Positions 1-4,820 of a stretch of 8,103 nucleotides of DNA are shown here, piece after piece (within the stretch, counting starts at the first letter, position 1; the number at the start of each line of letters is the position of its first letter). The notes under the pieces are model-generated. The model ran no database searches. It saw nothing but the letters and a program-made list of their open reading frames with translations, and had not been told where the DNA came from. The translations under genes and the position numbers were made by a program. The stretch comes from Chlamydiota bacterium. GTDB lineage: Bacteria > Chlamydiota > Chlamydiia > Chlamydiales > Rhabdochlamydiaceae. The stretch spans positions 1-8,103 of the forward strand of contig DAIEPN010000204.1 of the NCBI GenBank assembly GCA_027348355.1, read 5' to 3'.

Positions 1-2148
1 AGTTTCAATCGATTTATTGAGAACTTTTGCTTTAATAGCTTCCCCTTCCGGTGGGCGGAAGCGTTGTAAGAATGTAGTAATCCGTGGGGATGTGAAAAGC
101 CTCATCAGAGAGTCTTCAAAAGAGACAAAGAATTTCGAAGAACCTGGATCTCCAAGACGAGCGCTACGTCCCCGTAATTGTCTATCAATACGTCTGGATT
201 GGTGTCTTGTGGTTCCAACAACATGCAACCCGCCGACCGCAGCCACTTCTTTTTCAAGTTTAATGTCTGTACCCCGTCCTGCCATATTAGTAGCTAAAGT
301 GATGGCAAATTTTTTTCCTGCATCTGCGATAATCTCTGCCTCTTTAGCGTGATTTTTCGCGTTTAAAACAGTATGTTCGAGTTTATTTTGTTTCAAAATG
401 CGAGAGAGCTTTTCAGAAACTTCAACAGATTCTGTTCCGATCAAAATAGGACGGCCGGTCTTGTGTACCTCTTGGATCTCTTTGACGATCGCATTATATT
501 TTTCACGCTCTGTCATGTAGATCTCATCATCTGCATCAACTCGCTGACATTTGCGATGTGTTGGAATAGAGAGAACATCTATCTTGTAAATTTCTTTGAA
601 CTCATTTGCCTCTGTCATGGCAGTTCCCGTCATGCCGGATAGTTTTTCGTAGAGACGGAAATAGTTCTGAAGAGTAATAGTAGCATAGGTTTGTGTTTCG
701 CCTTGGATGGCTACTCCTTCTTTGGCTGCAATTGCCTGATGCAGTCCATCGGAAAAACGTCTTCCGGGTTGAGGTCTTCCTGTATTTTCATCGATGATAA
801 CGATTTTATTTTCAGCTATGATATAATCGACGTCCTTTTCCATGAGAAGATGTGCTCTAAGTAGTTGGCGTAGATTGTGAGCTCTCTCTTTTCTCTTTGC
901 ATCTTCTTCGCGAAGAAGAACTTTTTGATGAAGTTTGTCTTGTTCGCTAAATTCAGGGTTTTCATCAATTTTAGCGTATTCATATCCTAAGTCGAGCATA
1001 ACGAAATCGTTTTCGCTTTTTCCTGCTGATTCGGACCAAGCATGGATTCCTTTGTCTGTCACTTCAAACTCATTCGCTCTTTCATCAACAATGATATATA
1101 GTTCGGCAAGTGCAGCAGATCTTTCTTCTTTATTAGGCTCAGAATAATAATAAGTGTCCCATTTTTCTATTTCTGCTCTAGATTCTGGATCTTCTCGCAA
1201 TCTTTTTAAGACCTTATTCTGTGGCGTTCCTTTGCTTACAAGCCACAGTTTGCGAAAGGCTTCTTTTACTTCTGCTTCATGCTTGTCAGCTTTTTCTGTA
1301 GGTTTCTCTGTATCGAGGATTTTTTTTGCATCCGTTGCGAGTTTATTACAAAAATCTCTTTGTAAACGGACAAGAGAAGACACGTCGTCTTTGAGCTCGT
1401 CATACATTTGTCTAGAGACTGCAGAAGGGCCAGAAATGATCAAAGGAGTTCTAGCTTCATCGATTAAAATGGAATCAACTTCATCGATAATTGCGAAGAA
1501 ATGCCCACGTTGGCACTGCTCTTCCTTGCGTTGAACCATGGAGTTGTCGCGTAAGTAGTCAAAACCAAATTCTGAAGATGTTCCGTATACGATATCCGAT
1601 CTGTAGACGGAGCTGCGCATAGCGTGAGGTGTTTGGTTCGTGAGGGGTTGAACTGTAAGTCCTAGCCATCTAAAAATTGTTCCAATCCACTCGCAATCCC
1701 TTTCGGCCAAGTAATCATTAACAGTGACCAAGTGAGTTGGTTTCCCTGTTAATGCATTGAGGTAAAGGGGCATAGATGCGGTAAGAGTTTTCCCTTCCCC
1801 TGTTTGCATCTCAGCAATCGCTCCATAGTGCATTGCAATCGCACCTAAGATTTGTACGTCGTAAGGGACCATGTCCCAGCGTTGACTATAGCCGGAAACG
1901 TGTATTTCTAATCCACAAAGTCTTCTACATGTGTTTTTTACAACCCCGTAAGCTTCAGGAAGGAGATCGTCTAAATGCTCTCCTGCCGCTAAGCGTTTGC
2001 GAAATTCATCGGTTTTTTGGCGAAGCTCTTCGTCAGAAAGAGATTGGTACTTCTCTTCCCATGAGTTAACTTTAGAAACGATTTTCTGATATTTTCGTAG
2101 GATGCGGTCTTGTGCTGTACCGAAGATTTTTTTTAAAAAGCTCACCAT
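1..2148 (-). CDS. secA: SecA preprotein translocase ATPase, N-terminal 716 residues (3' end outside window)
   Basis: SecA is the cytoplasmic and membrane-peripheral motor that pushes unfolded preproteins through SecYEG using ATP. Reading from the ATG at 2148 the frame stays open to the left edge. Seen in order: Walker A as MQTGEGKT at residues 114-121; the DEVD/DEAD-like Walker B at 222-225 followed by IDEART; the preprotein cross-linking region; NMAGRGTDI at 621-629; SRRID at 651-655; and GRSARLGDPG at 660-669. These are NBD1, PPXD and NBD2. The helical wing, most of the scaffold domain and any zinc-binding C-terminus lie beyond the window. Between P241 and V363 the protein is roughly 75 residues longer than E. 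coli SecA as I recall it, and this charged extra segment is of a kind I associate with chlamydial and Bacteroidetes SecA. The RLGDPG variant also points to Chlamydiae. The start is supported by an AAGGA ribosome site 10 bases upstream. Identification is very secure; whether the genome has a second secA cannot be seen here. Confidence 0.97.
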   Translation of the reverse strand, partial: MVSFLKKIFGTAQDRILRKYQKIVSKVNSWEEKYQSLSDEELRQKTDEFRKRLAAGEHLDDLLPEAYGVVKNTCRRLCGLEIHVSGYSQRWDMVPYDVQILGAIAMHYGAIAEMQTGEGKTLTASMPLYLNALTGKPTHLVTVNDYLAERDCEWIGTIFRWLGLTVQPLTNQTPHAMRSSVYRSDIVYGTSSEFGFDYLRDNSMVQRKEEQCQRGHFFAIIDEVDSILIDEARTPLIISGPSAVSRQMYDELKDDVSSLVRLQRDFCNKLATDAKKILDTEKPTEKADKHEAEVKEAFRKLWLVSKGTPQNKVLKRLREDPESRAEIEKWDTYYYSEPNKEERSAALAELYIIVDERANEFEVTDKGIHAWSESAGKSENDFVMLDLGYEYAKIDENPEFSEQDKLHQKVLLREEDAKRKERAHNLRQLLRAHLLMEKDVDYIIAENKIVIIDENTGRPQPGRRFSDGLHQAIAAKEGVAIQGETQTYATITLQNYFRLYEKLSGMTGTAMTEANEFKEIYKIDVLSIPTHRKCQRVDADDEIYMTEREKYNAIVKEIQEVHKTGRPILIGTESVEVSEKLSRILKQNKLEHTVLNAKNHAKEAEIIADAGKKFAITLATNMAGRGTDIKLEKEVAAVGGLHVVGTTRHQSRRIDRQLRGRSARLGDPGSSKFFVSFEDSLMRLFTSPRITTFLQRFRPPEGEAIKAKVLNKSIET

Positions 2149-2158
2149 AATGATGAAT

Positions 2159-2163
2159 TCCTT
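2159..2163 (-). promoter_or_regulatory. Shine-Dalgarno site of secA
   Basis: On the minus strand AAGGA lies 10 bases before the secA ATG at 2148 and fixes that start. The glucosidase gene further right has the same AAGGA with the same 10-base spacing. Confidence 0.7.
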
Positions 2164-2176
2164 GACTATAGGGTAA

Positions 2177-2182
2177 AGTATA
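2177..2182 (-). promoter_or_regulatory. possible -10 element of secA (TATACT)
   Basis: The minus strand reads TATACT, 5 of 6 matches to TATAAT, about 30 bases before the secA start. This would give a leader of only about 20 bases. No good -35 box is found at 16-18 bases; the only TTG hexamer nearby, TTGCAA, is about 25 bases upstream. The 8-bp palindrome GCCTAGGC (2186-2193) sits just upstream of this -10. Tentative. Confidence 0.25.
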
Positions 2183-2224
2183 AAAGCCTAGGCAATAAAG
2201 ACTTTTCTTGCAAGAGGGTTTGCC

Positions 2225-2253
2225 TTGAGGTTATTATATAGATATATTATAAA
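2225..2253 (+). promoter_or_regulatory. candidate sigma-70-type promoter for the small gene - psd pair
   Basis: TTGAGG (2225-2230) and TATAAA (2248-2253) are separated by exactly 17 bases, matching the -35 and -10 consensus at 4/6 and 5/6. Transcription would start near 2260, leaving a leader of about 78 bases before the ATG at 2338. The spacer and -10 lie in a very AT-rich imperfect inverted repeat (2231-2252). In DNA this AT-rich such matches also arise by chance, but its position in a divergent intergenic region with no other equally good pair makes it the best candidate. Confidence 0.45.
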
Positions 2254-2337
2254 ATTATCTACTTTTTAATTGCATTTTTCCAATACAAAACGTACAACCA
2301 AATATGAATTTTAGCGTAAATTTTTTTTAGTAGAAAT

Positions 2338-2712
2338 ATGACAAAGTTAAATAAAATTTTTTGTATACTTCTTTTGTTTGCATGCGTTGGGCTTTATGCA
2401 GACGGGGAAGAAGGTGGCTTTGTCCAAGAAGATGAAATACACTCTATTGAAAATATGATCATCGCAACAGAAAAGCAATTGGAAATGCAAAAAGAGATTA
2501 AAGCTCTTATGGAAGAATTTAAGAACTGTAGATTTCTTTTTATGCAAGAGGACCATTCAAAAAAACACGCAGCTCGTATGATAGACGTAGCGAATACTTT
2601 ATTGGGTAAAATTCAAGAGCATCATTTGGAGTATGCTTTTTCCTCAGCCTATCTTAAGGAACTGGCCGTTTTCGCATCGATTGCATCGAAAAAAACATTA
2701 AAGAACTCGTAG
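2338..2712 (+). CDS. small exported protein of unknown function, probably co-transcribed with psd
   Basis: I do not recognise a family for this 124-residue protein. It starts with an N-terminal export signal: a Lys-containing start (MTKLNK), a hydrophobic core at about residues 7-20, and a plausible signal peptidase I site after A21 (LYA|DG). LFAC at 13-16 is an alternative, imperfect lipobox with Phe at -2, so a lipoprotein anchored at Cys16 is possible. The mature part begins with an acidic stretch (residues 22-33). It is then probably mostly helical, with a Glu/Lys-rich segment at about 36-62 that could form a short coiled coil, and it is rich in Lys and His around 73-80. Cys63 is the only other cysteine. 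The gene stops 7 bases before the psd start on the same strand, which suggests one transcript and possibly translational coupling. No strong ribosome site precedes the ATG. In C. trachomatis an unrelated-looking gene (CT700, by memory) sits at the equivalent place between secA and psd. Confidence 0.8.
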   Translation: MTKLNKIFCILLLFACVGLYADGEEGGFVQEDEIHSIENMIIATEKQLEMQKEIKALMEEFKNCRFLFMQEDHSKKHAARMIDVANTLLGKIQEHHLEYAFSSAYLKELAVFASIASKKTLKNS

Positions 2713-2719
2713 TTTTCTT

Positions 2720-3628
2720 ATGGAAGATATTTACTTCATTGATCGTATCACAAAAAAACAAGAAAAAGAAAAAGTATACGGCAGGGTTTTTTTAGAAGCA
2801 TTGTATGGTTCTTCTAGTATTTGCAAAATGATTTCCTTTTTTCTGCGCCCTCTTTTTGCAAAAGTGCCCCTACTTTCGAAAATGTACGGAGCTTTTCAAA
2901 AGTCTTCTTTAAGTAGATGGAAAATAGGGCCGTTTATCAAAACTTTTCAAATGGACCCTTCTGAGTTTTTAGAACCAGTAGAAAATTTTCGTAGTTTCAA
3001 TGACTTTTTTATTCGCAAATTGAAAATATCTTCTAGGCCTATTGCTCCTGACAAACACGTTGCCGTTCTTCCTGCTGATGCAAGATATCTTGTATTTCCA
3101 AATATAGAAAAATCGGATGGCTTTTTTGTAAAAGGGAAAAAGTTTTCCCTTATTGAACTTCTAGGAAGCCCTGCCTTAGCTGAGAAATATGCAGGAGGAG
3201 GTCTTGTTATGGCAAGGCTTTGCCCTGTAGATTATCACAGATTTCATTTTCCTTTTGGCTGCATAGCCTCTCAGCCCCAGCTCATTAATGGACCTCTTTA
3301 TTCAGTCAACCCAATTGCGCTACGAAAAAATATTTCTATTCTCAGCGAAAATAAGCGGATGATCACAGAGCTTACCTCTTCTGTATTTGGGAAAGTTCTC
3401 TATATTGAAGTTGGAGCTACCTATGTGGGAAGTATCGAGCAAACTTTTACTTCTGGGAAAATGCATGAAAAAGGAGAAGAAAAAGGGTTTTTCTCATTTG
3501 GCGGCTCAAGCCTTATTTTGCTTTTTGAAAGAGATAAAATTAAATTTGATGAGGATTTAGTAGAAGCATCAAAAAAGCATATAGAAACCAGAGGACTACT
3601 TGGACAGTCCTTAGGAAGATCTATCTAG
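2720..3628 (+). CDS. psd: phosphatidylserine decarboxylase proenzyme
   Basis: Psd is a membrane-associated, pyruvoyl-dependent enzyme that removes CO2 from phosphatidylserine to give phosphatidylethanolamine. The 302-residue length is usual for the class with an N-terminal extension seen in chlamydiae and clostridia. Visible landmarks: the N-terminal YFIDRITKK block; FNDFFIRKL at 93-101; PADAR with the likely catalytic Asp120; DYHRFHFP at 171-178 with His173 and His176; VGSIEQTF at 237-243; and FGGSS at 260-264. Self-cleavage is expected between G262 and S263, making a beta chain of 262 residues and an alpha chain of 40 residues whose first Ser becomes the pyruvoyl group. GGSS replaces the LGST of E. 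coli; I recall the related GGST in chlamydial homologues. The ATG lies 7 bases after the preceding stop with no clear ribosome site, so translation is probably coupled to the upstream small gene. The ending GQSLGRSI also agrees with chlamydial Psd. Confidence 0.95.
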   Translation: MEDIYFIDRITKKQEKEKVYGRVFLEALYGSSSICKMISFFLRPLFAKVPLLSKMYGAFQKSSLSRWKIGPFIKTFQMDPSEFLEPVENFRSFNDFFIRKLKISSRPIAPDKHVAVLPADARYLVFPNIEKSDGFFVKGKKFSLIELLGSPALAEKYAGGGLVMARLCPVDYHRFHFPFGCIASQPQLINGPLYSVNPIALRKNISILSENKRMITELTSSVFGKVLYIEVGATYVGSIEQTFTSGKMHEKGEEKGFFSFGGSSLILLFERDKIKFDEDLVEASKKHIETRGLLGQSLGRSI

Positions 3629-3676
3629 TTAAAAAAATAGGATTGTAACGACCTTACGAATTTCAACATCGTAGTC

Positions 3677-3705
3677 TTGAACCGTAAGACCCACCAAAGC
3701 ATCAT
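3677..3705 (+). promoter_or_regulatory. weak candidate promoter for the aminoglycoside kinase gene
   Basis: TTGAAC (3677-3682) and CATCAT (3700-3705) lie 17 bases apart, each 4/6 to consensus. Transcription would start near 3712, about 20 bases before the ATG. An AGG (3722-3724) nine bases before the ATG could be a weak ribosome site. Read-through from psd is an equally good alternative, since I see no terminator after psd. Confidence 0.25.
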
Positions 3706-3719
3706 GCTCTTGTGAGCAT
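3704..3719. repeat. perfect 6-bp hairpin before the kinase gene
   Basis: ATGCTC-TTGT-GAGCAT can fold into a 6-bp stem with a 4-base loop, 15 to 30 bases before the kinase start. There is no T-run after it on either strand, so it is not a classical terminator. Other short inverted pairs lie in the same gap: CTTACG (3653-3658) with CGTAAG (3683-3688), and GTCTT (3674-3678) with AAGAC (3686-3690). Function unknown. Confidence 0.4.
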
Positions 3720-3733
3720 TTAGGCACATTTCT

Positions 3734-4750
3734 ATGAACATAAAAAAACAATCTCTTTCAGATCAACTCCTTATTAGCTGCCTAAACACTAATTACGGAA
3801 TTGAAGTTGCCTCGCTTACATTTTTGGCTTTAGGTGCTGACATGAATGCGTCAGTATACAAAGCTGAAGGCCATAACCGGATATCTTACTTTGTAAAGGT
3901 AAAACGGGGGTGCACTGACGACATCAGTGTTATGATAGCGGAGCTATTGCATAATGCCGGAATCAAACAGATTATTCTGCCTATTAAAACAACCCATGGT
4001 CAATCCTCACATCGTATTGAAAATTTCACACTCATTGTGTACCCATTTGTTAAAGGACAGGATGGATTTAATCGGAGTTTAACAGACAATGAATGGATTA
4101 AGCTCGGTAAAACTTTGAGGCAAGTTCACGAAATTGATGTCCCTTTATCAATCCAAAACCAAATCCGAAAGGAAATCTATTCATCTAATTGGAGAGAAGT
4201 CGTTCGAACTCTTTATATTCATATTGAAGCCGGACCAATCGAGAACGAGATCGCTCTAAAATTGGTGGCATTTATAAAGAAGAACAAGAGGGCAATTCAC
4301 CGACTAGTAGACCGTGCTGAACAGTTAGGGCAAGAGCTGAAAGGTCAATCGTGTAAATTTGTGCTGTGCCATTCTGATATTCATGGAGGGAATGTATTGA
4401 TAGATGAAAATGACTCTATTTTCCTAGTGGATTGGGATGACCCGATTATGGCACCAAAAGAACGCGACCTCATGTTTATTGGTGGAGGTGTCGCAAACGT
4501 ATGGAATAAGGAACACGAGAAAAAGCTTTTTTATAAAGGTTATGGAATAACTGAAGTGAATTTGATAGCCCTTGCCTACTATCGACATGAACGAATTGTG
4601 GAAGATATTGCTGTCTTGGGCCAAGAGTTGCTTGTGACAATGGATGGGGGAGATCACAGGCCAGAAATGTACAAACAGTTTGTAGATATGTTTGAACCCA
4701 ACGGGGTGGTAGATATAGCATTTAAAACTGACGATGAGTTGGTCAAATAG
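3734..4750 (+). CDS. APH(9)-like spectinomycin phosphotransferase (aminoglycoside kinase fold)
   Basis: This is a 338-residue cytoplasmic kinase of the APH/choline-kinase fold that would use ATP to phosphorylate a small hydroxylated substrate. The catalytic loop is HSDIHGGN at 213-220, with Asp215 as the likely catalytic base and Asn220 as a metal ligand. The DFG-like segment is VDWDDP at 232-237, with Asp233 or Asp235 binding magnesium. Lys55 in YFVKVK is the likely ATP-binding lysine of the N-lobe. Several blocks match my memory of APH(9)-Ia of Legionella pneumophila almost residue for residue: KEIYSSNWRE (146-155), APKERDLMFIGGGV (240-253) and YRHERIVEDIAV (283-294). Length and overall alignment agree with that roughly 331-residue enzyme, which is known to act on spectinomycin only. 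GC in sampled stretches is about 41% against about 35% in psd, which is compatible with later acquisition but weak. Family membership is secure. Substrate is inferred: a different housekeeping substrate is possible. Confidence 0.88.
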   Translation: MNIKKQSLSDQLLISCLNTNYGIEVASLTFLALGADMNASVYKAEGHNRISYFVKVKRGCTDDISVMIAELLHNAGIKQIILPIKTTHGQSSHRIENFTLIVYPFVKGQDGFNRSLTDNEWIKLGKTLRQVHEIDVPLSIQNQIRKEIYSSNWREVVRTLYIHIEAGPIENEIALKLVAFIKKNKRAIHRLVDRAEQLGQELKGQSCKFVLCHSDIHGGNVLIDENDSIFLVDWDDPIMAPKERDLMFIGGGVANVWNKEHEKKLFYKGYGITEVNLIALAYYRHERIVEDIAVLGQELLVTMDGGDHRPEMYKQFVDMFEPNGVVDIAFKTDDELVK

Positions 4751-4779
4751 AGAAATGCGCAAAATTCGAGCACAGTCAG

Positions 4780-4820
4780 GAAGATAATTACTTGTAATTC
4801 ACTGTTTGACTATTATCTTC
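4780..4820. terminator. inverted repeat at the junction of the convergent kinase and glucosidase genes
   Basis: GAAGATAAT (4780-4788) and ATTATCTTC (4812-4820) are perfect 9-bp complements around a 23-base loop. Inside lies a tighter palindrome, AATTAC-TT-GTAATT (4786-4799). The right arm overlaps the last codons and stop of the glucosidase gene, and the structure begins 30 bases after the kinase stop. Its placement between converging genes suggests transcription termination in both directions. The stem is AT-rich and no T-run follows, so an intrinsic terminator is not proven. Confidence 0.35.

Noticed and set aside
17..2069. Several plus-strand frames of 70-126 codons across the left part
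   Set aside because: All are antisense to secA, whose conserved motifs are continuous across the whole region.
2231..2252. AT-rich near-palindrome as a regulator site
   Set aside because: It is made only of A/T alternation with one G and overlaps the -10; such symmetry is expected in simple AT-rich DNA.
3737..3752. A7 run at codons 3-5 of the kinase gene as a phase-variation switch
   Set aside because: Runs of seven A or T are common in this AT-rich window (also in nth and secA), and nothing else suggests switching.
4424..4762. Minus-strand frames antisense to the kinase gene
   Set aside because: They lie opposite the conserved catalytic region of the kinase and have no family features.
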